Below, one piece after another: positions 52,377 through 61,835 of a DNA stretch of 64,000 nucleotides. The notes beneath the pieces were generated by a model that saw only the letters and a list, made by a program, of their open reading frames with translations, was not told the origin of the DNA and ran no database searches. Made by a program: the position numbers and the translations under genes. Location of the stretch: the NCBI GenBank assembly GCA_965222825.1, contig OZ244964.1:558001-622000 (forward strand). The letters run 5' to 3'. Source of the DNA: G965207335 sp965222825 (GTDB lineage Bacteria > Pseudomonadota > Gammaproteobacteria > PS1 > Pseudothioglobaceae). Position 1 is the first letter of the stretch, and each line of letters begins with the position of its first letter.

Positions 52377-52450
52377 TGGAGCGGGTGATGGGAATCGAAC
52401 CCACCTCATTGGCTTGGAAGGCCAAGGTAATACCAATATACGACACCCGC
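52377..52450 (-). tRNA. tRNA-Gly (TCC)
   Basis: GCGGGTG acceptor pairs with CACCCGC; anticodon loop 'CTTCCAA' (TCC); T-loop TTCGATT; encoded CCA. 28 bp from tRNA-Thr. Confidence 0.95.
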
Positions 52451-52462
52451 ATTTATCCTGAG

Positions 52463-52544
52463 TGGAGGGGGAAGGATTCGAACCTTCGAAGGCAGAGCCG
52501 ACAGATTTACAGTCTGTTCCCTTTGACCGCTCGGGAACCCCTCC
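52463..52544 (-). tRNA. tRNA-Tyr (GTA)
   Basis: 82-nt class II tRNA with long variable arm; GGAGGGG pairs with CCCCTCC, anticodon loop 'CTGTAAA' (GTA), T-loop TTCGAAT. After discriminator A the genome reads CTC, so CCA is not encoded, unlike its three neighbours. Confidence 0.94.
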
Positions 52545-52560
52545 AAAAAAAATAAGCGAT

Positions 52561-52589
52561 ATTATCCCATAATTATTATATTAAAGCAA
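52561..52589 (-). promoter_or_regulatory. Sigma-70 promoter of the tRNA-tuf operon
   Basis: On the minus strand TTGCTT (52584-52589), 17-bp spacer, GATAAT (52561-52566), 17 bp before the first tRNA base. Good spacing and position. Confidence 0.6.
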
Positions 52590-52886
52590 AAATATAATTA
52601 GTTAAATTTAGCAATAATTTTATTTTGAAGAGTATAAATTTTGTATTAGTATAATTTGTATTACTTAGTTAAAATAAAAAACGCGTCATTATACAGTAAT
52701 ATAATTTTATTTGTATTAAAAATAAAAATTTAATGTTAAATTTTCTGTATTGAGTAAAAAATACTTTTAAAAATATGATTTATCATTTAAAAGCAAGAAT
52801 ATTTATAGCGTTTGGATAAGTAGTTTTATATAATGCAATAGTTTTTCAATAAGTATATATTATAAACAATGCTATTAAACTTTATA
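52590..52886. other. Non-coding AT-rich gap between tRNA operon and thiC
   Basis: The whole gap 52545-52886 (~340 bp) holds the promoter above; beyond it I see no gene, RNA or clear repeat. It contains only AT-rich sequence with a few short A/T tracts, and it is one of the longest empty stretches here. Confidence 0.6.
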
Positions 52887-54743
52887 CTAACCATTTTTTA
52901 GATAAATTTCACTATTATTGGCTAGAAATTCTTGTGATTTTTTTGCCATTTCTGTTTGGATTTTACTGATTTTATCAGTATCTATTTTGTCTAAGTCTTT
53001 TATTTCCTGACTTATTTTCATTGAGCAAAATTTTGGTCCACACATAGAGCAAAAATGTGCACTTTTAGCGGCTTGTTTAGGTAAAGTTTCATCGTGATAA
53101 CTACGAGCTGTATCAGGGTCTAGTGCCAAATTAAATTGGTCCTCCCAACGGAATTCAAACCTAGCACTTGATAAAGCATTATCACGAATTTGTGCCCCAG
53201 GATGCCCTTTTGCTAAATCAGCTGCGTGAGCAGCAATTTTATAGGCAATAATACCTTGTTTCACATCGTCTTCGTTTGGTAAGCCTAAATGCTCTTTTGG
53301 AGTTACATAACACAACATAGCACAACCATACCAACCAATTTGTGCAGCACCTATTGCCGATGTTATATGGTCATATCCCGGAGCAATATCAGTTGTTAGC
53401 GGACCTAATGTGTAAAATGGTGCTTCATTACACTCTATTAGTTGTTTGTCCATATTTTCTTTAATCATATGCATAGGTATATGCCCTGGTCCTTCAATAA
53501 ATGTTTGCACACTGTGTTTCCAAGCAATTTTGGTTAGTTCACCTAGGGTTTCTAACTCGCCAAATTGTGCTTCATCATTAGCATCAGCAATACAACCTGG
53601 TCTTAGACCATCGCCTAATGAAAAACTAATATCGTAGGCTTTCATAATCTCACACATTTCTTCAAAATTACTGTATAAAAAATTCTCTTTATGGTGAGCC
53701 AAACACCATTTAGCCATAATTGAGCCTCCTCTTGAGACTATGCCTGTTATTCGTTTTGCAGTAAGTGGCACATATTTAATACGCACCCCTGCGTGAATAG
53801 TAAAATAATCTACCCCTTGTTCTGCTTGCTCTATCATAGTGTCTTTAAAAATATCCCAAGACAAGTCTTCTGCAACACCACCAACTTTTTCTAGTGCTTG
53901 ATATATAGGCACAGTGCCAATTGGCACAGGAGAGTTACGAATAATCCATTCTCTAGTTTCGTGGATATTTTTACCCGTTGATAAATCCATAATAGTATCA
54001 GCACCCCAACGAATACCCCATATCATTTTATTAACTTCCTCAGTAATAGATGAGCCTAGTGCAGAATTACCAATATTACCATTAATTTTAACCATAAAGT
54101 TTCGTCCAATAATCATTGGCTCTGTTTCAGGGTGGTTGATATTATTTGGTATTACTGCCCTACCTCTTGCTACTTCATCACGGACAAACTCAGGGGTAAT
54201 TTCTTTACTAATAGAGGCTCCAAATGATTCGCCTTTGTGTTGTCCTATGGTGTCTTGGTATTCTTGTAGTTTACAATTTTCACGAATAGCAATATACTCC
54301 ATTTCTGGGGTAATAATGCCAGTTTTAGCGTAGTGCATTTGGGTTATATTTGTGCCAGTTTTAGCTCGTCTTGGTTTTCTTATATGCTCAAATCTAAGAT
54401 TATTTAATTTTTTATCATCTAAGCATTTATTAGAAAAATTTGAACTAAATTTATCTAGTTGCTCGCTGTCATTTCTTGTTTTTATCCAATTAGTTCTTAG
54501 TGGTGTTAACCCTTTTTTAAGATTAATAACTGTATTAGAATCTGTGTAAACACCAGATGTATCATACACACAAACACTTTGATTCTTTTGTGCTAACCTA
54601 CCTATGGTATCGGTTAGGCCAATTTCACGCATTGCTACTTTAATATCTGGCAGAGAGCCCTTAACATATATTTTTTGTGAGTTTGGAAATGGCTTAATAT
54701 AAGCACTATTAATATTTGATAAATTATTGTTAGTTTTTGGCAT
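52887..54743 (-). CDS. thiC: Phosphomethylpyrimidine synthase
   Basis: Radical-SAM enzyme turning AIR into HMP-P for thiamine. Motifs: 'MHYAKTGIITPEMEYIAIRE', 'NINHPETEPMIIGRNF', 'GNIGNSALGSSITEEV', 'SFSLGDGLRPGCIADANDEA' and the C-terminal cluster 'CSMCGPKFCSM' (CxxCxxxxC). 618 aa. The gap to divergent hemB is 36 bp, which leaves no room for the TPP riboswitch that normally precedes thiC. No other thi gene is adjacent. Confidence 0.96.
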   Translation of the reverse strand: MPKTNNNLSNINSAYIKPFPNSQKIYVKGSLPDIKVAMREIGLTDTIGRLAQKNQSVCVYDTSGVYTDSNTVINLKKGLTPLRTNWIKTRNDSEQLDKFSSNFSNKCLDDKKLNNLRFEHIRKPRRAKTGTNITQMHYAKTGIITPEMEYIAIRENCKLQEYQDTIGQHKGESFGASISKEITPEFVRDEVARGRAVIPNNINHPETEPMIIGRNFMVKINGNIGNSALGSSITEEVNKMIWGIRWGADTIMDLSTGKNIHETREWIIRNSPVPIGTVPIYQALEKVGGVAEDLSWDIFKDTMIEQAEQGVDYFTIHAGVRIKYVPLTAKRITGIVSRGGSIMAKWCLAHHKENFLYSNFEEMCEIMKAYDISFSLGDGLRPGCIADANDEAQFGELETLGELTKIAWKHSVQTFIEGPGHIPMHMIKENMDKQLIECNEAPFYTLGPLTTDIAPGYDHITSAIGAAQIGWYGCAMLCYVTPKEHLGLPNEDDVKQGIIAYKIAAHAADLAKGHPGAQIRDNALSSARFEFRWEDQFNLALDPDTARSYHDETLPKQAAKSAHFCSMCGPKFCSMKISQEIKDLDKIDTDKISKIQTEMAKKSQEFLANNSEIYLKNG

Positions 54744-54753
54744 GTGTTATAAT
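54727..54753 (+). promoter_or_regulatory. Possible hemB promoter overlapping the thiC start
   Basis: TATAAT at 54748-54753 with TTGTTA at 54727-54732 (15-bp spacer, short). It lies 27 bp before the hemB ATG and reaches into the first codons of thiC. Confidence 0.35.
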
Positions 54754-54779
54754 ACTGTATTTAAAAGTTTTTAATTAAT

Positions 54780-55766
54780 ATGGCTATTTTAACCCATAGA
54801 CCTCGTCGTATGAGGAAACAAATTTATTCTAGGGCACTAATTCGTGAAAATCATCTCCAAATATCAGATTTAATATACCCTATTTTTATTGTAGCGGGTA
54901 AAAATAAAAGACAAGCAATAGCCTCGATGCCTAATATATACCGTTTAAGTATTGATGAGTTAATTAAAGAAGCCAAACAATTAGCAGAACTAGGTATATT
55001 AGCCATAGCATTATTCCCCTCTATTGATAATGCTAAAAAAGATTTAACTGCCAAAGAAAGTTATAATGAAAATGGCTTAGTGCAAAGTGCTATAAGAAAA
55101 TTAAAACAACATATTCCAGATATAGCAATTATTACTGATGTAGCACTTGATCCATATACTAGCCATGCTCAAGATGGGGTAATAGATGATAGCGGTTATG
55201 TATTAAATGACAAAACAGTAACAATATTAACAAAGCAAGCCTTATCGCACGCTAAAGCAGGTGCTGATATTGTAGCACCATCTGATATGATGGATGGTCG
55301 TATTGGTGCTATTCGTCAAACTTTAGAGAAGAATGGTTTTATAAATACCCAAATATTAGCTTATTCTGCCAAATATGCTTCTAGTTATTATACTCCCTTT
55401 CGTGATGCTATTGGCTTGGATAAAAATTTAGTAAACTGCGATAAATCTAGTTATCAAATGGACCCTGCTAATAGTGATGAGGCATTGCTAGAAGTTGGTT
55501 TAGATATTAAAGAAGGGGCAGATATGGTAATGGTAAAACCAGGACTACCTTATTTAGATATTATTTATCGCATCAAACAAGAATTTAAAATACCGACATT
55601 TGCCTACCATGTAAGTGGTGAATATTCTATGTTAAAAGCCGCTAGTCAACAAGGTTGGCTTAACGAGAAAAAAGCAGTATTAGAAACCCTACTAAGTTTT
55701 AAAAGAGCCGGTGCTGATGGAATTTTAACATATTATGCCAAAGATGTTGCTAAATGGTTTAAATAA
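54780..55766 (+). CDS. hemB: Delta-aminolevulinic acid dehydratase
   Basis: Joins two ALA to porphobilinogen. Schiff-base Lys in 'MVKPGLPYLDI', 'IVAPSDMMDGRIGAIR' with the second Lys in 'AYSAKYASSYYTPFRDA'. The metal loop reads 'TDVALDPYTSHAQDGV' with Asp/Ala where zinc enzymes have Cys, which indicates a Mg2+-dependent form. 328 aa. Confidence 0.95.
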   Translation: MAILTHRPRRMRKQIYSRALIRENHLQISDLIYPIFIVAGKNKRQAIASMPNIYRLSIDELIKEAKQLAELGILAIALFPSIDNAKKDLTAKESYNENGLVQSAIRKLKQHIPDIAIITDVALDPYTSHAQDGVIDDSGYVLNDKTVTILTKQALSHAKAGADIVAPSDMMDGRIGAIRQTLEKNGFINTQILAYSAKYASSYYTPFRDAIGLDKNLVNCDKSSYQMDPANSDEALLEVGLDIKEGADMVMVKPGLPYLDIIYRIKQEFKIPTFAYHVSGEYSMLKAASQQGWLNEKKAVLETLLSFKRAGADGILTYYAKDVAKWFK

Positions 55767-55886
55767 CCCACTAAGTCTGATTTTAACTCTGTAAGAATTA
55801 CCATGAAATAATTTAACTTCTTTAATTTTGCTATTAAAAGTAGCAATATATGTGGTAAAATTGCAATTTTTGTATTTATACGAATT

Positions 55887-56339
55887 ATGGCAGATACAGC
55901 AGATATTTTACTATTAAATGGACCTAATCTTAATTTACTAGGTTTAAGAGAGCCAGATTATTATGGTAATGCTACACTAGAGCAAATTACGGCTAAACTA
56001 AGAAAAACTAGTGAAAAAAATAACATAACTCTAACCCATTATCAGCATAATTCAGAGGGCGAGTTAATTGATAGAATACACCAAGCCATAGATTTGAAAG
56101 TTAAATATATAATTATAAACCCAGCAGGGTTTAGTCATACTAGTATTGCCCTAAGAGATGCTTTGTTGTCAGTTAATATTCCATTTATTGAAGTGCATTT
56201 GTCAAATATTCACAAACGCGAATCTTTTAGGCAATATTCTTACTTTTCTGATATTGCAATAGGGGTTATTAGTGGCTTTGGTAGCCTAGGTTATGAGATG
56301 GCACTCACAGCTGTAATTAAAAATATTAAAAAAGGTTAG
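55887..56339 (+). CDS. aroQ: 3-dehydroquinate dehydratase, type II
   Basis: Shikimate pathway. 'LLLNGPNLNLLGLREPDYYG' with active Tyr, 'YQHNSEGELIDRIHQA', 'INPAGFSHTSIALRDAL' and 'EVHLSNIHKRESFRQYSY'. 150 aa. Starts the aroQ-accB-accC block commonly seen in proteobacteria; accB follows 4 bp later. Confidence 0.95.
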   Translation: MADTADILLLNGPNLNLLGLREPDYYGNATLEQITAKLRKTSEKNNITLTHYQHNSEGELIDRIHQAIDLKVKYIIINPAGFSHTSIALRDALLSVNIPFIEVHLSNIHKRESFRQYSYFSDIAIGVISGFGSLGYEMALTAVIKNIKKG

Positions 56340-56343
56340 ATAT

Positions 56344-56775
56344 ATGGATATTAGAAAAATTAAAAAACTTATTGAGTTATTAGAAAACTCAAATCTTGCG
56401 GAGATTGAAATAAAAGAAAATGATAGCTCGGTTCGTATATCTAGAGCTGGTAATTTTAACACTCCAGTTGTCAAGACTAAGGGGCTTAGTGTTGTTGATA
56501 ATATCATAAAAGATAGTACAAATAATGATACTAAAGATAGCATAATAACTCTTAATTCCCCTATGGTTGGAACTTTTTATAGTTCATCATCGCCAAACGC
56601 ACAGCCATTTGTAACAGTAGGTAGTAAGGTATCAAAAGGTGATGTTATTTGTATTATTGAAGCTATGAAAATTATGAATCAAATTGAAGCAGACAAATCT
56701 GGCACTATAGCTAAAATTTTATGTAGTGATGGTGATGCTGTAGAATTTGAGCAAAAATTAATGGTTATTGAATGA
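56344..56775 (+). CDS. accB: Biotin carboxyl carrier protein of acetyl-CoA carboxylase
   Basis: 143 aa. N-terminal ~70 residues form the dimerisation/linker part; the C-terminal biotinyl domain has 'SPMVGTFYSSSSPNAQPFV' (thumb-bearing type) and 'CIIEAMKIMNQIEAD' with the biotinylated Lys. Overlaps accC by 4 nt. Confidence 0.96.
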   Translation: MDIRKIKKLIELLENSNLAEIEIKENDSSVRISRAGNFNTPVVKTKGLSVVDNIIKDSTNNDTKDSIITLNSPMVGTFYSSSSPNAQPFVTVGSKVSKGDVICIIEAMKIMNQIEADKSGTIAKILCSDGDAVEFEQKLMVIE

Positions 56776-58106
56776 TAAAAAAGGTTTTAATAGCAAATCG
56801 TGGTGAAATAGCATTAAGAATACTAAGGGCTTGCAAAGAGTTAGGCATAAAAACTGTTGCTGTTTACTCAGTAGTAGATAAAGATTTACAGCATGTATTA
56901 TTAGCAGATGAGGCAGTATGTATTGGTCCTGCTAATTCTAAGGATAGTTATCTAAATATTCCTGCTATTATTAGTGCAGCTGAGATAGTTCACGCCGATG
57001 CTATTCATCCGGGTTATGGGTTTTTATCAGAAAATGCTAATTTTGCCGAGCAAGTTGAAAAAAGTGGCTTTATTTTTATAGGTCCTAGGGTTGATAATAT
57101 TCGCACTATGGGAGATAAAGTTAGAGCTATTGATGCTATGGTTAAAGCAAAAGTTCCTTGTGTTCCTGGCTCAAATGGCACCTTAGATAATAATAACAAA
57201 AAAAATTTAGAATTAGCAGAAAAAATTGGCTATCCAATAATTATTAAAGCATCAGGTGGTGGTGGTGGTAGAGGCATGCGTATTGTTGAAAATAATTCTA
57301 ATTTAATTAATGCTATTAATATTACCAAATCTGAGGCGTTAAACTTCTTTGGTAATTCTGAGGTATATATAGAAAAATTTCTTACCAACCCTAGACATAT
57401 TGAGATTCAAGTTTTAGCAGATGAGCATGGTAATGCTATTCATCTAGGTGAAAGGGATTGCTCAATGCAAAGAAGACACCAAAAAATACTAGAAGAAGCA
57501 CCTGCCCCTGGAATTAGCGTTAAAATTAGAAATAGTATTGGTAATATTTGTGTTAATGCTTGCAAAAATATCAACTATCGCGGAGTTGGGACTTTTGAAT
57601 TCCTATACGAAGATAACGAATTTTATTTTATTGAAATGAATACTAGAGTTCAAGTTGAACACCCAATAACAGAAATGGTTACTGGTATAGATATTGTTAA
57701 ACAACAGTTATTAGTAGCAAGTGGTTATAAACTTAACATAAAACAAGAAAATATGGTAATTAAAGGGCATGCTATTGAATGCAGGATTAATGCTGAGGAC
57801 TCAAAAACCTTTATACCATCACCGGGTTTAATAACTAATCTTCATATGCCAGGAGGACTAGGTGTGCGTGTTGATTCACATATTTATGCAAGTTATAGCG
57901 TGCCGTCTTATTATGATTCTATGATTGCAAAAATAATTACTTTTGCTAATACTAGAACCGAGGCAATTTGTAAAATGAATAATGCCCTTGGTGAAATGAT
58001 AATAACAGGTATTAAAACTAATATTGAACTACAAAAAAATATTCTTAATGATGATAATTTTGTTGCTGGCAGCCAAAATATTCATTATTTAGAATCAATA
58101 ACATAA
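56772..58106 (+). CDS. accC: Biotin carboxylase of acetyl-CoA carboxylase
   Basis: ATP-grasp enzyme, 444 aa. 'KVLIANRGEIALRILRACKE', 'AIHPGYGFLSENANFA', 'IIKASGGGGGRGMRIV', 'HLGERDCSMQRRHQKILEEA', 'EMNTRVQVEHPITEMVTG'. Overlaps argC by one base. Confidence 0.97.
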   Translation: MIKKVLIANRGEIALRILRACKELGIKTVAVYSVVDKDLQHVLLADEAVCIGPANSKDSYLNIPAIISAAEIVHADAIHPGYGFLSENANFAEQVEKSGFIFIGPRVDNIRTMGDKVRAIDAMVKAKVPCVPGSNGTLDNNNKKNLELAEKIGYPIIIKASGGGGGRGMRIVENNSNLINAINITKSEALNFFGNSEVYIEKFLTNPRHIEIQVLADEHGNAIHLGERDCSMQRRHQKILEEAPAPGISVKIRNSIGNICVNACKNINYRGVGTFEFLYEDNEFYFIEMNTRVQVEHPITEMVTGIDIVKQQLLVASGYKLNIKQENMVIKGHAIECRINAEDSKTFIPSPGLITNLHMPGGLGVRVDSHIYASYSVPSYYDSMIAKIITFANTRTEAICKMNNALGEMIITGIKTNIELQKNILNDDNFVAGSQNIHYLESIT

Positions 58107-59152
58107 TGAATAAAATTAATATAGCAATTGTTGGTGGCACTGGTTATACTGGTGTTGAATTATTAAAAATTCTTTGCCAGCATCCGCAGGCAAATATAAA
58201 AATAATTACCTCAAGAGGTCTAAGCGGTAAAAGTTTAGTTAGTATATTTCCTAACTTTTATGGTAGCAATATTGCTAACCTGGCATTTAGTGAGCCTAAT
58301 ATAATTGCACTATTGACTTGTGATTTAGTATTTTTTGCAACACCTCATGGAGTTGCTATGAATATGGCAGCAGAGTTAATAGCAAATTCTGTGCGAATTA
58401 TTGATTTAGGAGCTGATTTTCGCATTAAAGATAGTATGCTATGGCAAGAATACTATAATATAAAACATAGCGAAAAACAACTACTAAAACAAGCTGTTTA
58501 TGGCTTATCTGAGCATTATTTTAATGAGATAAAAGTTGCAAATTTAGTAGCAAACCCCGGTTGTTATCCAACAGCAATAGCACTAGGATTAAAACCATTA
58601 TTAACAACAAATTATATTAATAAAAAAACCATAATAGCCGATTGCAAATCGGGTGTAAGTGGGGCAGGCAGAGGTGCAAATTTAGCAACTAGTTTGTGTG
58701 AGGTATCAGAAAGCGTAAAAGCTTATGGAATCCCAAAACACAGACACACTCCAGAAATAGCACAAGTTTTAAGTAATATCGCTAATTATGAGGTAGGACT
58801 AAATTTTATACCGCACTTAGTGCCAATGATAAGAGGTATGTTAGCAACTATATATATTGATTTAATAGCCAGTATTGATATAAAAACTATTAGCGAGTTA
58901 TTTATTGATACTTATAAAGATAGTAGGTTTATTAAAGTGCTACCAATTGGGCAAATGCCAGAAACTCGTTTTGTAAAAACTAGCAATAATTGTCAAATAG
59001 GTATACAATTAGCAGATAATAATAAATTAATAGTAGTATCTGCTATTGATAATTTACTAAAAGGTGCATCAGGTCAAGCTGTGCAAAATATGAATATAAT
59101 GTTTGGCTTAGAAGAAACAGCTGGATTGACAAATATTGGCTTAATTCCATAA
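58106..59152 (+). CDS. argC: N-acetyl-gamma-glutamyl-phosphate reductase
   Basis: Arginine pathway step 3. NADP motif 'IVGGTGYTGVELLKILCQHP', catalytic Cys in 'NPGCYPTAIALGLKPL', 'KSGVSGAGRGAN' and 'HRHTPEIAQ'. 348 aa. Co-transcribed with accC; other arg genes except argS (a synthetase) are not nearby. Confidence 0.95.
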   Translation: MNKINIAIVGGTGYTGVELLKILCQHPQANIKIITSRGLSGKSLVSIFPNFYGSNIANLAFSEPNIIALLTCDLVFFATPHGVAMNMAAELIANSVRIIDLGADFRIKDSMLWQEYYNIKHSEKQLLKQAVYGLSEHYFNEIKVANLVANPGCYPTAIALGLKPLLTTNYINKKTIIADCKSGVSGAGRGANLATSLCEVSESVKAYGIPKHRHTPEIAQVLSNIANYEVGLNFIPHLVPMIRGMLATIYIDLIASIDIKTISELFIDTYKDSRFIKVLPIGQMPETRFVKTSNNCQIGIQLADNNKLIVVSAIDNLLKGASGQAVQNMNIMFGLEETAGLTNIGLIP

Positions 59153-59162
59153 GGAGAGTGGT

Positions 59163-59519
59163 ATGTTAGCAGAAGTTGAAATTTTTAAAGATGCAGATAT
59201 TATTTTTACCGATAATGCTGCAAAAAAAGTAGCAGATTTAATTAAAGTAGAAAATAATGATGAGTTAAAACTAAGGGTTTACATAACAGGTGGTGGTTGC
59301 TCTGGCTTTTCTTATGGTTTTTCTTTTGACAAAGATTATAAGGATGGCGATAATAGTGTTACTAATAATGGTGTGGAGTTAGTAGTAGATCCTATGAGTT
59401 ATCAATATTTAGCGGGTGCTACTGTTGAGTATTTAGAAGATTTACAAGGCTCAAGGTTTATAATTCATAATCCTAATGCTACTACAACTTGTGGATGTGG
59501 TTCGTCTTTTTCTGTATAA
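59163..59519 (+). CDS. erpA: Iron-sulfur cluster insertion protein
   Basis: A-type carrier, 118 aa. Three conserved Cys: 'GGGCSGFSYGFSF' and 'TTCGCGSSFSV' near the C-terminus. ErpA is preferred over IscA because no isc genes are adjacent and the N-terminal sequence is longer. AAGGAG 5 bp before the ATG. It would serve Fe-S enzymes in this window such as AcnB, BioB and ThiC. Confidence 0.88.
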   Translation: MLAEVEIFKDADIIFTDNAAKKVADLIKVENNDELKLRVYITGGGCSGFSYGFSFDKDYKDGDNSVTNNGVELVVDPMSYQYLAGATVEYLEDLQGSRFIIHNPNATTTCGCGSSFSV

Positions 59520-59531
59520 AATATAATAATT

Positions 59532-60659
59532 ATGAAAAAATATATACCCGGTTTGGCTGGTGTGCCAGTAACAGAATCTAAAATATCATCAATAGATGGC
59601 AATAAAGGTATTCTAGCTTATAGAGGCTATTCTATAGAAGCACTAGCAAATGATTGCAGTTTTGAAGAAGTGTCTTTATTGCTATTAAATGGTGAAATAC
59701 CTGATGCTACTAGTCTGCAAATGTTTCAAAAATCATTACAAGATAGGTATCGCACTAAAAGTAATATTAGTAGAATGATGTGGAGTTTACCGCTTAATGG
59801 ACATCCTATGGATGTCCTACAAATGGCTATTGCTAGTATGGCAACATTTTATCCAGATGCCAAAGCAACTTCTTTTGACTCACAAACAACCCAAAATGCA
59901 ATGCTAAGAATAATAGCTAATATGAGCACCTTAGTTGCAATGTGGGAGCATATTCGTAATGGCTATGAGCATATACACCCAGAAAGAGATATGGGTTATG
60001 CAGAAAACTTTTTATATATGTTTTTTGGCGAAGAGCCTGACCCTGTTAAAGTTAGGTTATTTGATGCTTGTTTGATATTACACGCAGAGCATACTATTAA
60101 TGCTTCTACTTTTTCTGCTATGGTAACTGCATCTACTTTGGCTAATCCATTTGCATCAATATCAGCAGCAGTTGGAACCTTAGCTGGTCCACTACACGGC
60201 GGTGCTAATGAAAAAGTATTATCTATGCTTGATAGTATTGGCAGTGTAAAAAAAGTTCGCTCTTGGGTTGAAAAACGCCTAAAAAATAAACAGGTAATAT
60301 GGGGCATGGGACACAGAGAGTATAAAACTAAGGATCCTAGGGCAAAAATACTGCAAAAAATGCTTGAAAATTACATAAAAGAAGAAAGCGTAGTTCTTAG
60401 TAAACGATTTGAAATAGCACTTGAAGTAGAAGAAGTTTGCAATGAATTACTAGGTGAAAAAGGTGTTTACCCGAATGTTGATTTTTACTCTGGCATAATT
60501 TATGCTGAGATTTTTGGCTTTCCTCAAGACCAATTTACCCCTATATTTGCTATATCTCGTTCATCAGGTTGGATATCTCATTGGCAAGAACAGGTGAGTC
60601 ATAATAGAATATTTAGACCAACTCAAGTTTACACAGGCGAGCCATTTAGAGAGTATTAA
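59532..60659 (+). CDS. gltA: Citrate synthase (type II-like, short form)
   Basis: Oxaloacetate plus acetyl-CoA to citrate. 375 aa, shorter than E. coli GltA (~427) and without its N-terminal extension: it resembles the dimeric form of other lineages. 'GILAYRGYSIEALA', 'GPLHGGANEKVLSML' (catalytic His), 'WGMGHREYKTKDPRAKIL' (catalytic His), 'NVDFYSGIIYAEIFG' (catalytic Asp) and 'ISRSSGWISHWQEQ'. 2-methylcitrate synthase is a possible alternative but no prp genes are present. Confidence 0.93.
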   Translation: MKKYIPGLAGVPVTESKISSIDGNKGILAYRGYSIEALANDCSFEEVSLLLLNGEIPDATSLQMFQKSLQDRYRTKSNISRMMWSLPLNGHPMDVLQMAIASMATFYPDAKATSFDSQTTQNAMLRIIANMSTLVAMWEHIRNGYEHIHPERDMGYAENFLYMFFGEEPDPVKVRLFDACLILHAEHTINASTFSAMVTASTLANPFASISAAVGTLAGPLHGGANEKVLSMLDSIGSVKKVRSWVEKRLKNKQVIWGMGHREYKTKDPRAKILQKMLENYIKEESVVLSKRFEIALEVEEVCNELLGEKGVYPNVDFYSGIIYAEIFGFPQDQFTPIFAISRSSGWISHWQEQVSHNRIFRPTQVYTGEPFREY

Positions 60660-60673
60660 ATTGGAGTCTAATT

Positions 60674-61417
60674 ATGTCTAACACTACTCATTTTGGTTTT
60701 AAAGAAGTAAAAACTAATGCTAAACAAAATTTAGTAAAAGGTGTTTTTGACTCGGTATCTAGTAATTATGATTTAATGAATGATGTGCTGTCTATAGGAG
60801 TTCATAGATTATGGAAAACATATACTGCTATGCACAGTGGGCTAAGTTCTGGTGATAAGGTGCTAGATTTAGCTGGTGGCACTGGAGATATGGCTTATAA
60901 ATTTTTTGATAAAGTTGGCAAAACAGGTAGTGTAGTATTAAGCGATATTAATGTAAATATGCTACAAGAAGGTAAAAAAAAATTACTAAATAAAGGTATA
61001 TATCAAGTAAAGTTTGTGCAAACAAGTGCTGAAAATTTAGCTTTTGCTAATAATAGTTTTAACTGTGTATGTATTGCTTTTGGGCTTAGAAATATGACTA
61101 ATAAAGGTGCGGCTCTAAAAGAAGCCCACAGAGTGTTAAAAACTGGTGGTAGATTGTTGGTTTTGGAATTTTCTAAGATTAAATCAGAGTTGTTATCACA
61201 AGTTTATGATTACTATTCGTTTAATATAATGCCTAAACTAGGTGCTATATTCGCCGATGATGAGGATAGTTATCGCTATCTAGCAGAATCAATTCGTAAA
61301 CACCCAGACCAAGAAACCCTAAAAGAAATGTTTTTAGAAGCTGGTTTTGATGTTTGTGAATATTATAATTTAACACAAGGTATAGTATCGCTCCATAAAG
61401 GAATTAAATTATCATAA
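60674..61417 (+). CDS. ubiE: Ubiquinone/menaquinone C-methyltransferase
   Basis: SAM methylase, 247 aa. 'VFDSVSSNYDLMNDVLSIGV', 'KVLDLAGGTGDMAYKF', 'FNCVCIAFGLRNMTNKGAAL' and 'FADDEDSYRYLAESIRKHPD'. Followed by the SCP2 gene overlapping by 1 nt, as in ubiE-ubiJ. Confidence 0.95.
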   Translation: MSNTTHFGFKEVKTNAKQNLVKGVFDSVSSNYDLMNDVLSIGVHRLWKTYTAMHSGLSSGDKVLDLAGGTGDMAYKFFDKVGKTGSVVLSDINVNMLQEGKKKLLNKGIYQVKFVQTSAENLAFANNSFNCVCIAFGLRNMTNKGAALKEAHRVLKTGGRLLVLEFSKIKSELLSQVYDYYSFNIMPKLGAIFADDEDSYRYLAESIRKHPDQETLKEMFLEAGFDVCEYYNLTQGIVSLHKGIKLS

Positions 61418-61818
61418 TGATTGCAACAATAATAGAAGAGGCAATAAACCAAATGCTTGTTGATAAAAATATCAATACAGATAAATTATTAGACAAGGTT
61501 ATAGCTATTAAAATAACTAACTTGTATATTAGTCTAACTATTATATTTAATAGTTATCGTATTATTGTTTTATCTAAAGAGGTTGATAATCTAGGTTTAG
61601 ATATTAATATAACAATGGACTCTAAAACTATTGTTGAGTTAATACAAAAACAAAATAGCAAGGAATTAATAGCTAATGACAGGCTAGTAATAGTTGGTGA
61701 TATTAAAAGTGCCCAAGTGCTATTTGATATTATGACTAAAATAGATTTAGAGAGTATATTATTGCACCATATAAATAATACTATCAACAAAGTTAAAAAT
61801 AAACTTGATAATTTTTAA
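61417..61818 (+). CDS. ubiJ: SCP2-domain protein, probable UbiJ
   Basis: 133 aa; starts on the last base of ubiE, the position where ubiJ lies in E. coli. The sequence is weakly conserved: 'DINITMDSKTIVELIQKQ' and 'NDRLVIVGDIKSAQVLFDIM' match the SCP2-like lipid-binding fold. In E. coli UbiJ binds lipid intermediates for ubiquinone assembly; ubiB is not seen downstream. Shorter than E. coli UbiJ (201 aa), so the assignment is by context. Confidence 0.72.
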   Translation: MIATIIEEAINQMLVDKNINTDKLLDKVIAIKITNLYISLTIIFNSYRIIVLSKEVDNLGLDINITMDSKTIVELIQKQNSKELIANDRLVIVGDIKSAQVLFDIMTKIDLESILLHHINNTINKVKNKLDNF

Positions 61819-61835
61819 TTATTTTTACTGCCTTA

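Noticed and set aside
54352..54549. Plus-strand open frames inside thiC and inside rpoB/rpoC
   Set aside because: Shadows of long conserved genes on the opposite strand; no independent evidence.
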